Shown: one piece after another, positions 45,931-55,275 of the stretch | How the letters are laid out: each line of letters begins with the position of its first letter | How positions within the stretch are numbered: position 1 is the stretch's first letter | DNA from: Primorskyibacter sedentarius | GTDB taxonomy: Bacteria > Pseudomonadota > Alphaproteobacteria > Rhodobacterales > Rhodobacteraceae | Direction of reading: 5' to 3' | Assembly: GCF_004342065.1 (NCBI RefSeq) | Contig: NZ_SLZU01000006.1 | Coordinates: 62,001 to 126,000 of the forward strand | Length of the DNA: 64,000 nucleotides | Made by a program: the position numbers and the translations under genes | The notes under the pieces: generated by a model | Database searches by the model: none | Told to the model about the DNA's origin: nothing | Seen by the model: the letters and a program-made list of their open reading frames with translations, nothing else

Positions 45931-46181
45931 TAAATCTGGGGGCATCGCCGGTATATCTCCGGCGGTGCCCTCAACATTTTGCTGCCCGGGATCTGTTTGG
46001 GGACGTTTTGGCAAACCTTCGGTTTGCAGGGTCTCAGGGTTCAAGCCCCACCAGACGCAGATCGCGGCAGGTACAGCGGTCAGACGGCCCGGGTGCGGCT
46101 GTCGCGCGCGCCTTGTTTTACATTTCGCGCCAGAGCCAACAGCCACCCGGTAAGAAACGCCAGTTCATCCAAAAATACGGT
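45931..46181. other. Structured gap between the helicase gene and hisD-like gene
   Basis: 251 bases with at least two stable structures and no gene: GGGCATCGCCGG/CCGGCGGTGCCC (45940-45951 and 45959-45970, one G-T pair) just after the helicase stop, and GCAAAC/GTTTGC around CTTCG near 46013-46029. A tRNA T-arm-like string GGTTCAAGCCCCACCA follows but does not make a complete tRNA. The first structure may terminate both convergent units. Confidence 0.5.
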
Positions 46182-47459
46182 TCAGGCCACTCGCGGCCGC
46201 AGACGCAGCTCTGCCGAACGGGCGTGACCCTCCATCCCCTCCATCCGACTGATCCGCGCGGTTCGAAGCGCCAATTCGTGCGAGGCGGCCGCGTCACAGC
46301 GTTGCCACGTCACGGTCTTGGTGAACTTGTGCACGGACAGACCGCCCGTATAGCGCGCGGCGCCACTGGTTGGCAGAACATGGTTCGGACCCGACGTCTT
46401 GTCCCCGAAAGCCACGGTCGTTTCCGCTCCCAGAAACAGCGAGCCATAGGCGGATAAACGCCCCAGCCACCACTCCAGATCCCCGGCCTGCACCTGAAGA
46501 TGTTCGGGTGCGTAGCGGTCTGAAACCTCTGCGGCCTCTTCCCGGCTGTCGCACAGGATCACCTCGGCGCGTTCATTCCACGCAATCCGCGCGGCAGAGG
46601 CGTTTGGCTCTGGCAAGCTGTCGATCAGGGATGAGACGCGGGCCAGAACGGCCTTGGCCAATGGCTCGTCGGTGGCGACCAGCCAGACCGGGCTGTCAGT
46701 GCCATGCTCGGCTTGGCTCACAAGGTCCCATGCCACGGTTTCAGCAGAGGCGGTGTGATCCGCAATGATCAGCGAATCCGTCGGCCCCGCAAACATGTCG
46801 ATGCCCACCTCGCCAAACAGCATCCGCTTGGCCTCTGCCACATAGCTGTTGCCGGGGCCGACAAGGATATCGGCTGGTTTGCCACCGAAAAGCCCCTTGG
46901 ACATGGCGGCAATCCCCTGCACACCGCCGAGGTTCAGGATCAGGTCCGCGCCACACAGATCCATCGCAAACACGATTGGATCCGGTATCCCGATATTGGG
47001 CCGCGTGGGCGACACGGCGGTGATATGCGGCACGCCTGCGACCTTGGCGGTCGTGATCGTCATCAGGGCGCTTGCGATGTGGCTGTAACGCCCCCCCGGC
47101 ACATAGCATCCGGCGCTGGAAACGGGGATCTGTTTCTGCCCCGCGATCAGGCCGGGGATCACCTCGACCTCGCATTCGCCCATGGTTGCCTTCTGCGCCT
47201 CTGCAAAGCGCTGAATATTGGCCTGCGCAAAACGGATGTCATCTTTCAGGCTCTCGGGCACACGGTCGCAGGCAGCCTCGCGGGCCGCGTCCGACAGCAC
47301 GATCTCTCCGGTCCAGCCGTCCAGCTTTTCGGCATAGTCGCGCACGGCCGCCTCGCCACCGCTTTCGATATTGGCCAGCATAATGGCGACGATATCCCGG
47401 ATATCCTTGTTTTCGACAGCGGGCCGGGGGGGCGCGGTTTTCAAATAGGTGATGGCCAT
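46182..47459 (-). CDS. HisD-paralogue zinc dehydrogenase
   Basis: A 425-residue member of the histidinol dehydrogenase family. The catalytic Glu319-His320 pair is in YAPEHLQV, and zinc ligand candidates are Gln249, His252 (SQAEHG), Asp353 and His412. The family oxidises an alcohol next to an amino or hydroxyl carbon to a carboxylate by two NAD-dependent steps; Roseobacter paralogues such as HpsN use sulfonates. Its place as last gene of an operon with a racemase, an aminotransferase and a CuyA-like lyase argues against a role in histidine synthesis. Its actual substrate is unknown. Confidence 0.85.
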   Translation of the reverse strand: MAITYLKTAPPRPAVENKDIRDIVAIMLANIESGGEAAVRDYAEKLDGWTGEIVLSDAAREAACDRVPESLKDDIRFAQANIQRFAEAQKATMGECEVEVIPGLIAGQKQIPVSSAGCYVPGGRYSHIASALMTITTAKVAGVPHITAVSPTRPNIGIPDPIVFAMDLCGADLILNLGGVQGIAAMSKGLFGGKPADILVGPGNSYVAEAKRMLFGEVGIDMFAGPTDSLIIADHTASAETVAWDLVSQAEHGTDSPVWLVATDEPLAKAVLARVSSLIDSLPEPNASAARIAWNERAEVILCDSREEAAEVSDRYAPEHLQVQAGDLEWWLGRLSAYGSLFLGAETTVAFGDKTSGPNHVLPTSGAARYTGGLSVHKFTKTVTWQRCDAAASHELALRTARISRMEGMEGHARSAELRLRPRVA

Positions 47460-47463
47460 GGGG

Positions 47464-48165
47464 TCAACTCGTTCTCGTCAGGGAATGGTCGTGGATTGCA
47501 TCTGCCAGCACATCGATCGTGTCGATGATCGGCACCGGGGCAGTGAGGGTGGGGGAGAGCAGCGAAAATTCCGAACATGCGACAAAGAGCATTGCCGCGC
47601 CGTTGCCCGCCAGTTCATCCGCAGCCTCTGACAGGATGCGTTGCGCGTCTGGCGTGACACCGTTGGCCTTGATATCGCGGATCGCGACGAGCATCCAGTC
47701 GGTATCCTGTGGCCAGAGCGCGTGCAGGCCCGCGCGGTCAAGATAGGGATCAAACACCCCGGTGCGCAGAACGGCGGGCGAGGCGAGGATTCCGATGCCA
47801 GCGCCCTTGCTGACGCGTTGCGCCGCGCGGGCCACCGACAGCTCCACCATGTTCAGCAGCGGGATATCTACGGCGGCCTGGATCTGTGGCGCGTAGTGAT
47901 GCGCGGTGTTGCAGGGCATGCCAAGCGCGGTGGCCCCGGCAGCCTCCAGCCGTTTGGCCATTTCGGCCATGACGGGCGAAGGGTCCGGGCCTGTACCTTC
48001 GATCAGATGCGCGATGCGAGAGGGCACCTGCGGGTTCATGTCGATGAGAAGCGGCAGGTGGTCCGCATCATCCGCAGCACAAACCGTCGCCATTACGCGC
48101 TGTTGCAGCAGGATGGTCGCCTCTGGCCCCATGCCGCCCAAAATGCCGGTGACATTGCGGCTCAT
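47464..48165 (-). CDS. Asp/Glu racemase-family protein
   Basis: A 233-residue amino acid racemase of the aspartate/glutamate type with both catalytic cysteines: Cys85 (GMPCNTAHH) and Cys197 (FVACSEFS). The N-terminal GILGGMGPEAT is typical. It is cofactor-independent and would interconvert D and L forms of an acidic amino acid, which in this operon could be cysteate. It overlaps the aminotransferase stop (ATGA) and ends 4 bases before the HisD-like gene. Confidence 0.9.
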   Translation of the reverse strand: MSRNVTGILGGMGPEATILLQQRVMATVCAADDADHLPLLIDMNPQVPSRIAHLIEGTGPDPSPVMAEMAKRLEAAGATALGMPCNTAHHYAPQIQAAVDIPLLNMVELSVARAAQRVSKGAGIGILASPAVLRTGVFDPYLDRAGLHALWPQDTDWMLVAIRDIKANGVTPDAQRILSEAADELAGNGAAMLFVACSEFSLLSPTLTAPVPIIDTIDVLADAIHDHSLTRTS

Positions 48166-49355
48166 GCCGCCACCTCGCTGACGGATTCGCAGATCAGCTC
48201 GCCAATCAGCGCGCAATCCGCTTCGGAGAAGCTGAGAGGCAGGCGCATGTCGAACAGCGTGCCCATGATGCGGTCGGTCTGCGGCAGGTCCTGCGCCGCC
48301 ACGTAGCGCCATGAATGGTGGGACGAGGTGAACCCCTTCGGCTCTTGCGCGCCGAACCATTTCAGCTCCACCCCGCGGGTCGCGGCGGCGTCGAGCGTCG
48401 CGCGGCATTGATCGGCAGTAAAATCCGGCAGCCGGAACTGGATGGAAGAGCCGACATGCTGCTCTGCCTCGGGCAGCGCGATCGTGGCGATGCGGTTATG
48501 GCCTTTCAGGGCACGTTCGACGACCTCGTAACGCGCATTCCAGCGGGTGATATTGCTGTCGAGGGCGCCAAGCTGCGGGCGCAGGATGGCGGCGCGCAAC
48601 GCGTCCATCCGGGCCGAGCAATTGGGCATCTCGTAGCGCGCGGCGTCAAAATCTTCGGGCGCAGGCCCGGCACCGTGCCGCCCGTACAGCATGTAGCTGC
48701 CCGAAAGGATCGTCGCCCGCGCCGCCAACTGTGGATCATTGGTGGTCAGGAACCCGCCTTCGCCGGAATTCATGTGCTTGTAGGTCTGGGTGGAAAAACA
48801 CGCAACTTTCCCGAAGTTTCCAGACCGCGTGCCGTGCCAGCGCGCACCCATCGTATGGGCGCAATCCTCGATCACGGTGACCTGTGCTGCGTCACAGATC
48901 TGCATCAGCCTGTTCATGTCGCACAGATGGCCACGCATATGGGAGAGCAGCAGAAACCGCGCGCCGGAGGCTTTGACTCTGGTGGTCAGATCGTCCAGAT
49001 CGAGCCGCAAGTTTTCGTCGATCTCCACCAGAACGGCCTTGCCACCCACGGCGTTGATGGCCCCGGGGACCGGCGCCAATGTAAAGCCATTGGTCAGGAT
49101 CGCGTCGCCGGGTTCAACCCCGCAGGCCCGCAATGCGATCTGGATCGCCTGACCACCGGAGGTGAGCGCAAGGCAATAGTCACTGCCTTGCCAATCGCGG
49201 TATTCCGCCTCCAGCAGCGCAACCTCACCCGCCTCGCCGGGGGTGAGGTTGTAGCGATGCAAACGGCCCGACTGCAGGACGGCAACAGCGGCGTCTATTG
49301 CCTCTGCGGGGATCGGCTCTTGCTGGGTGAACGAACCGGAAAACCTGCGTGCCAC
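48162..49355 (-). CDS. DegT/DnrJ/EryC1-family PLP aminotransferase
   Basis: A 397-residue fold-type I PLP enzyme. Lys193 in TYKHMNSGEGG is the Schiff-base lysine and Asp164 in VIEDCAHTMGA the pyridine contact. Members usually transaminate sugar nucleotides, but other substrates are known. Here no sugar-nucleotide genes are near; it belongs to the operon with the HisD-like and CuyA-like proteins. The start MARRFSG was taken as given by the reading frame, 14 bases after the CuyA-like stop. Confidence 0.88.
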   Translation of the reverse strand: MARRFSGSFTQQEPIPAEAIDAAVAVLQSGRLHRYNLTPGEAGEVALLEAEYRDWQGSDYCLALTSGGQAIQIALRACGVEPGDAILTNGFTLAPVPGAINAVGGKAVLVEIDENLRLDLDDLTTRVKASGARFLLLSHMRGHLCDMNRLMQICDAAQVTVIEDCAHTMGARWHGTRSGNFGKVACFSTQTYKHMNSGEGGFLTTNDPQLAARATILSGSYMLYGRHGAGPAPEDFDAARYEMPNCSARMDALRAAILRPQLGALDSNITRWNARYEVVERALKGHNRIATIALPEAEQHVGSSIQFRLPDFTADQCRATLDAAATRGVELKWFGAQEPKGFTSSHHSWRYVAAQDLPQTDRIMGTLFDMRLPLSFSEADCALIGELICESVSEVAA

Positions 49356-49369
49356 GGCTGCGCCCTTTC

Positions 49370-50383
49370 CTAGATGGTGACCCAGCGGTCGGAATTGTCG
49401 AAGGCGAAATCATACCCGCCAAGTGCCGCGGCACCGCCCGTGTGCAGAAAGACGATCCGTTCATCCTTGAATGCGCCCTTGCGCGCCAGATCGATCAGAC
49501 CGGCCGCGCCCTTGGCGGAATAGCAGGGATCCAGAAGTATGCCTTCCAGCTCTGCGAACATGCGGATCGCCTCGATCCCGCTTTCGGTGGGCAGGCCGTA
49601 GCCGTCGCCGACATAATCGGTATTTGCCACGACATCCTCGCGTTTCACCACACCGGCGCAGCCCAGTTTCTCGGCCGTCTTGCAGGCAAGGTCATAGACC
49701 ATCTGTTCCTGTTTGGGCTGCGGTGCGCGTGTGCCGATGCCAAGGATGGGGATCTGCGCGTTCATGGCGCACATGCCGGTCACCAGCCCCGCCTGCGTGC
49801 CCGAAGACCCGGTAGCATGCACGACACGGTCAATCCGCATCCCGGAATTGTTAACCTGCGCAAGCAGTTCAAAGGCGCAGTTCACGTAGCCCAAAGCGCC
49901 GGTCGGGTTGGACCCGCCCCCGGGGATGACATAGACATTGCGCCCCTCGGCGCGCTTCTTTTCGGCCGCGCGTTCCATTTCGCCGGGCATGTCGTGGCCA
50001 TTGGCGAATTTCTGGGTCGTGGCGCCGTGCAGATGGTCCAGCAGGACATTGCCGTTGGAGTTGTAATTGGCATCGTTATAGCCGGTGCGATCCTCAAGAA
50101 GGATGTGGCAGTCCAGCCCAAGCTTGGCAGCATAGGCGGCGGTCTGGCGGCCGTGATTGGTTTGGGTCGCGCCCTGTGTCATGACCATGTCGGCGCCCTG
50201 TTCGATCGCCTCGGCCATCAGGAATTCCAGCTTGCGGGTCTTGTTGCCCCCCGTCGACATGCCGGTGCAATCGTCCCGTTTTATCCAGACTTCAACGCCA
50301 AGCTCCTTGGACAGGCGTTTCATAGGCTCCAGCGGGGTGGGCAGATGTGCGAGGTGAACGCGCGGAAAGCGGGACAGGTGCAT
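49370..50383 (-). CDS. CuyA-like L-cysteate sulfo-lyase / D-cysteine desulfhydrase
   Basis: A 337-residue fold-type II PLP enzyme (ACC deaminase/D-cysteine desulfhydrase family). The motif [12 protein letters not shown] near residues 44-53 holds the PLP lysine; [15 protein letters not shown] and [15 protein letters not shown] bind the phosphate. The overall sequence closely follows Roseobacter CuyA, which splits L-cysteate to pyruvate, sulfite and ammonium; family members that use D-cysteine cannot be excluded. ATG 50383 was chosen for the MHLSRFPR start; an AAGGAT precedes it. Its 5' end overlaps the end of the upstream regulator gene. Confidence 0.88.
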   Translation of the reverse strand: MHLSRFPRVHLAHLPTPLEPMKRLSKELGVEVWIKRDDCTGMSTGGNKTRKLEFLMAEAIEQGADMVMTQGATQTNHGRQTAAYAAKLGLDCHILLEDRTGYNDANYNSNGNVLLDHLHGATTQKFANGHDMPGEMERAAEKKRAEGRNVYVIPGGGSNPTGALGYVNCAFELLAQVNNSGMRIDRVVHATGSSGTQAGLVTGMCAMNAQIPILGIGTRAPQPKQEQMVYDLACKTAEKLGCAGVVKREDVVANTDYVGDGYGLPTESGIEAIRMFAELEGILLDPCYSAKGAAGLIDLARKGAFKDERIVFLHTGGAAALGGYDFAFDNSDRWVTI

Positions 50384-51377
50384 GGGTGGATCCTTGTGGT
50401 TGTGAGTGGGAGTGGGAGGGCATTTCCTTGCCGGAAAGCTGCGCCCGCTGCCGCGAGGGCGTGATGCCGAATTCGGCCGTATAGAGTTTTGCAAAACCCG
50501 ATGGGCTTCCAAAGCCGCATGCGACAGAGATCTCTGCAATCGGCAATATTGTCTTTTCGATCAGCGTCCTGGCCCGGCGCAGGCGAAGCCCCCTGTAGAA
50601 GGCTGCCGGGGTTTGACCAAGGCAGGATTTGAATTTGCGTTCAAGCTGCCGGATCGACAGCCCGGCACATTTGGCAAGCTCTGCCAGTCGCAGCGGCTCT
50701 TCAATGTGATCTTCCATCGCCAGGATCACCGTCTCGATCCTGGCCAGGCGCAGGGCGTCGACATCGTTTTCGCTGCGCGGCTGCTGGGATTGGCCATCGC
50801 GGATACGCTCCATCAGCATGACGTTGCCAACGGCCTGTGCGAGCCGGGCAGAGCGCGGCGCGACGATCAGGCTGAGGATGACATCGGCTGTCGACAACAT
50901 ACCCGCCGCTGTGGTGATGCGACCGGTCCGCGTGAACAAGGGGCGCGTGCCGCCCTGTCCACAGGTCGCGATGGTCCGGACCTGCTGATCTTCCCAATGG
51001 GTGGTGATCTTGTCAACCTCGGGATGGAGCCGCTGCCATTGCGTGGCCGCGTCCGATAGCAGGATGATGTCCTGCCCCATACGTTCAAACCCGCGTAGCC
51101 TTGTGCGGATCTTCTCAAACCGCGCTGCAATACCTGCGCCGCCCAGCACCACAAGATGATCGGGCAAGGCAGCATCCCGGCGTGGCGGCGCCTGCGCGCG
51201 CACAAACATGCCGCCGATGCCTTCGACCTCCCCGGTCTGTGCGGTTGTGCAAAGCCGGATGTCAAAGCCGATCCCCTGACCAAGCCTGCCCGCGATGCGC
51301 AGCACGTCCTGCACCAGCGCAAGTTCAGTGGGCACAAAGCCCGGTTCGACAAGAATGCTGACCTGAACCGGCGTCAT
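50292..51377 (-). CDS. GlxA-type AraC-family regulator
   Basis: A 361-residue regulator: N-terminal DJ-1/PfpI-like domain (about residues 1-190, with HLVVLGGAG and IATCGQGG) and C-terminal AraC helix-turn-helix pair ([42 protein letters not shown]). Such proteins often sense methylated amines or related catabolites. The last 44 residues after SGKEM are proline/serine-rich, unlike the family, and overlap the cuyA-like gene by 92 bases, suggesting loss of the original stop. It starts 7 bases after the oxidoreductase stop. Confidence 0.88.
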   Translation of the reverse strand: MTPVQVSILVEPGFVPTELALVQDVLRIAGRLGQGIGFDIRLCTTAQTGEVEGIGGMFVRAQAPPRRDAALPDHLVVLGGAGIAARFEKIRTRLRGFERMGQDIILLSDAATQWQRLHPEVDKITTHWEDQQVRTIATCGQGGTRPLFTRTGRITTAAGMLSTADVILSLIVAPRSARLAQAVGNVMLMERIRDGQSQQPRSENDVDALRLARIETVILAMEDHIEEPLRLAELAKCAGLSIRQLERKFKSCLGQTPAAFYRGLRLRRARTLIEKTILPIAEISVACGFGSPSGFAKLYTAEFGITPSRQRAQLSGKEMPSHSHSQPQGSTHAPVPLSARSPRTSAHPAGAYETPVQGAWR

Positions 51378-51384
51378 GCTGGGG

Positions 51385-53820
51385 TCATCCGCGCATCCGG
51401 CTGTAGTCGGGATCGTAGGGGCTGGGCGCGATAACCTCGGCCGCGACCAGATCGCCATACATGTCCAGCTGCATCGTGCTGCCGGGGGTGGAAAGCTCTG
51501 GCGCGACAAAGCCGTAGGCCAGGTTCATGCCGACCCGGTGGCCCCAGTCGCCCGACGTGATCGTGCCCACAACCGTGTCGCCCTGCATGAGGGACGCACC
51601 GCCATGGGCGGGGGCATGGGTGGCGTCGATCCTGAGCGTGACGAGCTTCTTGCGCGGGCCGTCTTCGCGGCGTTGCAACAGCGCCTCTTTGCCGATGAAA
51701 TCGTCTTTCCCGGGCTTCACGAAGCGGTCAAGCGATGTTTCGAACGGGTCGAATTCGGTGATGAGATCGGCCTTCCAATGCAGGAAGCCTTTTTCCATCC
51801 GCATCGACTCCACCGCGCGCGCGCCAAAGAGCTTCAGCCCATGCGCCTCGCCTGCTTTGCGCAAGGCAAGGTAGGCCGCGTAGACAGAGGCGTTGGGAAC
51901 GTGGATTTCGTAGGCCAGTTCGCCCGAGAAGCTGACGCCAAGAACGGTGGCAGGGGCAAAGCCTACGAAACATTCGCGGACGCTGAGCCACGGGAACGCC
52001 TCTTTCGACCAATCACCGCGGGAGCAGGCGGACAGGACGGCGCGCGCCTTGGGGCCGGCCAGAACAAGGATCGTCTGATCGTTGGTCAGGCTGCGGATCT
52101 GCACATCCTCATCCGGGTCCAGATGCGCGGTCAGCCAGTCCATGTCGTGATACTCGCTGGCGGCCGCAGACCCGTACCAGACCCGCGCAGGGCCGCGATC
52201 AGACGCTGGCAGGTTGGCGATGGTGGCCTCGCCCTTGATGTTGCCATGGTGGTTCAAAAGGTATCCCAGACCCACGCGGCCATCGCGCCTTGTCACCGCG
52301 CCGCAGAACATCCGGTCAAGGAAAGCGTGGCGGTCGGCGCCGGTAATCTCGAACCCGTTGAACCCGTTGACCTCGCAGAGGCCCACGTTTTCCTGCACGT
52401 TCTTCACCTCGGCCGCGACCAGATCGAAAGCTTCGTCGAAATTGAAGCTGAGCGTGGGGTGAAAATCCGGGTCGGGCTTGATGTAATCCACGCGTTCCCA
52501 GCCATTGACCACGGTGAACTCTGCGCCCTCGGCGGCAAGGATGGGCGTCAGCGGTGTGGTCTTGGCAGGGCGCCCGGCGGGGCGGTGTTCATGCGGGAAG
52601 TGAAAACGGAATTCGTTCTGATAATCCTCTATCGCCTTCAGCGCGGTCAGTTCCACATTCGCGTGGCCGGTAAAGCGGCGCGGATCGATGCACCACGTGT
52701 CATAGCATGCCTCGCCATGCACGATCTGCTGCGCCAGCATCCAGCCGTGGCCACCGCCTTCGCCCAGACCGGCCCGCAACCCGATGATGCAGAAAGCGTT
52801 GCGCTTTCCGGGAATGGGTCCAACCAGCGGCGCCCCGTCGATCGTATAGGTGATGGGGCCGTTCACGACCGCGCGGATCCCGGTTTCCTGAAGCGCGGGC
52901 ATCCGTTCAAACGCGCCTTCCAGCACGTCCATCACACGGTCCAGATCGTCCGGGCACAGCGCGTTGACGAATTTCGGGTCGATCCCGTCCATGCCCCAGG
53001 TCTTGCAGCCCTGTTCATAGAAGCCGACCAGCAGCCCGCCCTTTTCCTGACGGCTGTAGTAATCCGAGATCGGGCAGCGCAGAAGCGGCATCCGGTGGCC
53101 AGCCACGGCAATGGCGGGGATGTCTTCGGTCAGGAAATACTGGTGCTCCATCGAGGCGACGGGGTGATGCACCCCCATCATCGCGCCGACCTCGTTCACA
53201 CGGTAGCCACAGGCATTGACCACGATGTCGCAATCGATATCGCCCTTTTCCGTATGGACCGTCCAGGTGTCATCCTTGTGCTGGGTCAGGGCCGTGACGG
53301 GGGTTTCGCGATAGACCTCTGCCCCGGCCTTGCGGGCGTGATAGGCCAGCGCCTGACACAGCTGCGCCGGGTCGATATCGCCATCCAGCGGGTCCCAAAG
53401 CCCGCCCAGAAGATTGGTGGTCGAGATCAGCGGATGACGGCGGGCGCATTCCTCTGCATCGATCACTTCGAATTCAACACCCATGCCGCGCGCCATAGAG
53501 GCAAAGTGCCGATAGCCCTGCATCTGCGCCTCGGTATTGGCCAGCCGGATGCCGCCATCCGCATGATGATAGTTGATCGGATATTCCGGATCTTCGGAGA
53601 GCCGTTTGTAAAGCTCGATCGAATGCGTCTTCAGCCCCACCATCGTCTGGTTGGCGCCGAAATTCGTCACCTGCGCGGCAGAGTGCCATGTGGTGCCCGA
53701 GGTCAGCTCGTTCCGCTCGACCAGCACCACATCTGTCCAGCCTTCCTGAGTAAGATGGTAGAGCGTCGAACAACCGGCGATACCGCCACCGATGACAACA
53801 ACCTTGGTCCGCGATTTCAT
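51385..53820 (-). CDS. FAD-dependent oxidoreductase fused to GcvT domains (DMGDH/sarcosine dehydrogenase type)
   Basis: An 811-residue protein. The N-terminal FAD-binding oxidoreductase (VVVIGGGIAGCSTLYHLTQEG, GxGxxG fold) extends to about residue 400, followed by a linker domain and GcvT-like folate-binding domains from about 440 to the end (NGFNGFEITGADRHAFLDRM, FGARAVESMRMEKGFLHW). This layout is that of dimethylglycine and sarcosine dehydrogenases, which remove N-methyl groups and transfer them to tetrahydrofolate. It is the first gene of the operon, after a LysR gene. Confidence 0.9.
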   Translation of the reverse strand: MKSRTKVVVIGGGIAGCSTLYHLTQEGWTDVVLVERNELTSGTTWHSAAQVTNFGANQTMVGLKTHSIELYKRLSEDPEYPINYHHADGGIRLANTEAQMQGYRHFASMARGMGVEFEVIDAEECARRHPLISTTNLLGGLWDPLDGDIDPAQLCQALAYHARKAGAEVYRETPVTALTQHKDDTWTVHTEKGDIDCDIVVNACGYRVNEVGAMMGVHHPVASMEHQYFLTEDIPAIAVAGHRMPLLRCPISDYYSRQEKGGLLVGFYEQGCKTWGMDGIDPKFVNALCPDDLDRVMDVLEGAFERMPALQETGIRAVVNGPITYTIDGAPLVGPIPGKRNAFCIIGLRAGLGEGGGHGWMLAQQIVHGEACYDTWCIDPRRFTGHANVELTALKAIEDYQNEFRFHFPHEHRPAGRPAKTTPLTPILAAEGAEFTVVNGWERVDYIKPDPDFHPTLSFNFDEAFDLVAAEVKNVQENVGLCEVNGFNGFEITGADRHAFLDRMFCGAVTRRDGRVGLGYLLNHHGNIKGEATIANLPASDRGPARVWYGSAAASEYHDMDWLTAHLDPDEDVQIRSLTNDQTILVLAGPKARAVLSACSRGDWSKEAFPWLSVRECFVGFAPATVLGVSFSGELAYEIHVPNASVYAAYLALRKAGEAHGLKLFGARAVESMRMEKGFLHWKADLITEFDPFETSLDRFVKPGKDDFIGKEALLQRREDGPRKKLVTLRIDATHAPAHGGASLMQGDTVVGTITSGDWGHRVGMNLAYGFVAPELSTPGSTMQLDMYGDLVAAEVIAPSPYDPDYSRMRG

Positions 53821-53914
53821 GGGTCAGCCTCTGATGCGATTTTGCCAGAGTAGGACCGAAAATCAGTGCAATCTCAAAGCCGTTTCCGATCCTTGGTAAA
53901 ATAACGAAATAAGG

Positions 53915-53927
53915 TTTCGATAATTTG
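53915..53927. promoter_or_regulatory. Shared LysR-site candidate upstream of the oxidoreductase operon
   Basis: TTTCGATAATTTG occurs about 95 bases before the oxidoreductase ATG. The same 13 bases recur, inverted, at 55065-55077 upstream of the lysR gene, as expected for autoregulation and target control by the same protein. Confidence 0.55.
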
Positions 53928-54027
53928 ATAGTTGCGCGGAAGAGGTGGGCCGTCGCTTCGGGGGCCGGGCGGCGCAGGGCAGGGGCTGCATGTGTCGACA
54001 GCGCCAGTTTTCGGCAGATTTGGTCGT

Positions 54028-55002
54028 TCAGGTCAGAAGTTTGAAACTGTCCGAAAGCCATGGGTCGCTTTGATGAAAGGGCGTGATGGCGCGATCCCGG
54101 ATCAGGCTGCGGATCTTGGCATCGACCAGCTCGATCACCGATTGCGAACAGTCCGGCGTCGAGACAAGCAGCAGCGTCCGCGAGAAGCTTTTCCCCGGAA
54201 AGCGCCGCATCTGCACCTTGGGGTGGAACCGTTTTGCGCGTGAGAATAGCAGGGGCGTGGTGATCGTCCACCCCGCTTCGGCCGCGACCATTGCCATCAG
54301 CGTCTGGTTGTTGCTGCATTCGAACCGGTGCGGGGAGGACACCCCGATGCGGCGAAGCTGCGATTCAATCTGCCGCGCGATCATCAGGCTGGCTGAAAAC
54401 CGCAGGAAGGGCAGTTTCGTGCGTCCAGCCACGACGTCTTCGAGCGACTCTTCGCATCCTCTGGGCAGGACCACGACAAACGGATCACGCAGAAGGGTGC
54501 GATCCTGCAGATCGGTCAGGCTGTCCGTGGGGGCGGTGATAATGCCCAGATCAAGCTGCCGGTTGCGCAGCATCTCGATGATCATATGGCTGGAATCGGT
54601 GTGATACATGAAGTTGCAGGCGGGCATGCTGGAGGAAAGAAATACCGCCAGTTCCGGCACGATATCGCTGTCGAAATCCTCGATCGTGCCAAGCCGGAGG
54701 TTGCGGGCCTCGGTCACGCTGCCTGCCGACGCTTCGGCCTTGGCCTTGCGGATCGACAACAGCGCGTCGTCGATATTGCGCAGAAACGCGCGGCCCTTCG
54801 GCGTCAGGACCATGGGCCGCCGGGCATGGTTGAACAGCTCCACCCCCAGATTGTCCTCCAGGTTGCGCAGGTGGTGCGACACGGTGCTCAACGTCAGCCC
54901 GGTTTCCTGCGAGGCCGCCTGAAGCGAGCCTTTGCGGGCGCAGATCTGGAACAGCTCCAGCGATTTGAGGCTGAGGTCTTTGGGGGCGGATTTGCGAGGC
55001 AT
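54028..55002 (-). CDS. LysR-family transcriptional regulator
   Basis: A 324-residue LysR protein. The winged helix lies at about residues 10-70 (LKSLELFQICARKGSLQAASQETGLTLSTVSHHLRNLEDNLGVELF) and the periplasmic-binding-like effector domain beyond 95. It is transcribed in the same direction as, and 207 bases before, the oxidoreductase operon, with a 13-base element repeated in front of both. It probably controls that operon. Confidence 0.92.
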   Translation of the reverse strand: MPRKSAPKDLSLKSLELFQICARKGSLQAASQETGLTLSTVSHHLRNLEDNLGVELFNHARRPMVLTPKGRAFLRNIDDALLSIRKAKAEASAGSVTEARNLRLGTIEDFDSDIVPELAVFLSSSMPACNFMYHTDSSHMIIEMLRNRQLDLGIITAPTDSLTDLQDRTLLRDPFVVVLPRGCEESLEDVVAGRTKLPFLRFSASLMIARQIESQLRRIGVSSPHRFECSNNQTLMAMVAAEAGWTITTPLLFSRAKRFHPKVQMRRFPGKSFSRTLLLVSTPDCSQSVIELVDAKIRSLIRDRAITPFHQSDPWLSDSFKLLT

Positions 55003-55064
55003 GGACGGTCGGAACTTTGTTTGGACCGGGGCAGGTTACTTGCAAATCCTGATAATAGACATCG

Positions 55065-55077
55065 CAAATTATCGAAA
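55065..55077. promoter_or_regulatory. Inverted copy of the LysR-site candidate upstream of lysR
   Basis: CAAATTATCGAAA, the exact reverse complement of 53915-53927, lies 63 bases before the lysR ATG. A related TGCAAATCCTGATAAT at 55040-55055 may be a second, weaker site. Confidence 0.55.
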
Positions 55078-55275
55078 ACTCTGGTCTTCGCGCGCCCTGC
55101 GCCGCAGGCGCATCGAAAACGGCAGGGGCGTCTGGATTTTTCATGTCGCGTCTGCCGCGTTCTTAACGAGGCACAGCGCGCGATTCTTGCTGCGGCGTCT
55201 GCGCCGACGAACCGTGCGTTTACAGGGCAAGTCCCGCATCAGCCACCCGACAGGTCACCGGGCGGCCTGTTGGTA

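Noticed and set aside
46037-46075. A tRNA gene suggested by GGTTCAAGCCCCACCA
   Set aside because: Only three base pairs form in the T stem and no matching acceptor, D or anticodon arms are found upstream at the right distances.
51376-53853. An 825-residue open frame opposite the FAD/GcvT gene
   Set aside because: It is the antisense shadow of a high-G+C gene with strong family motifs on the other strand; the frame itself has no recognisable pattern.
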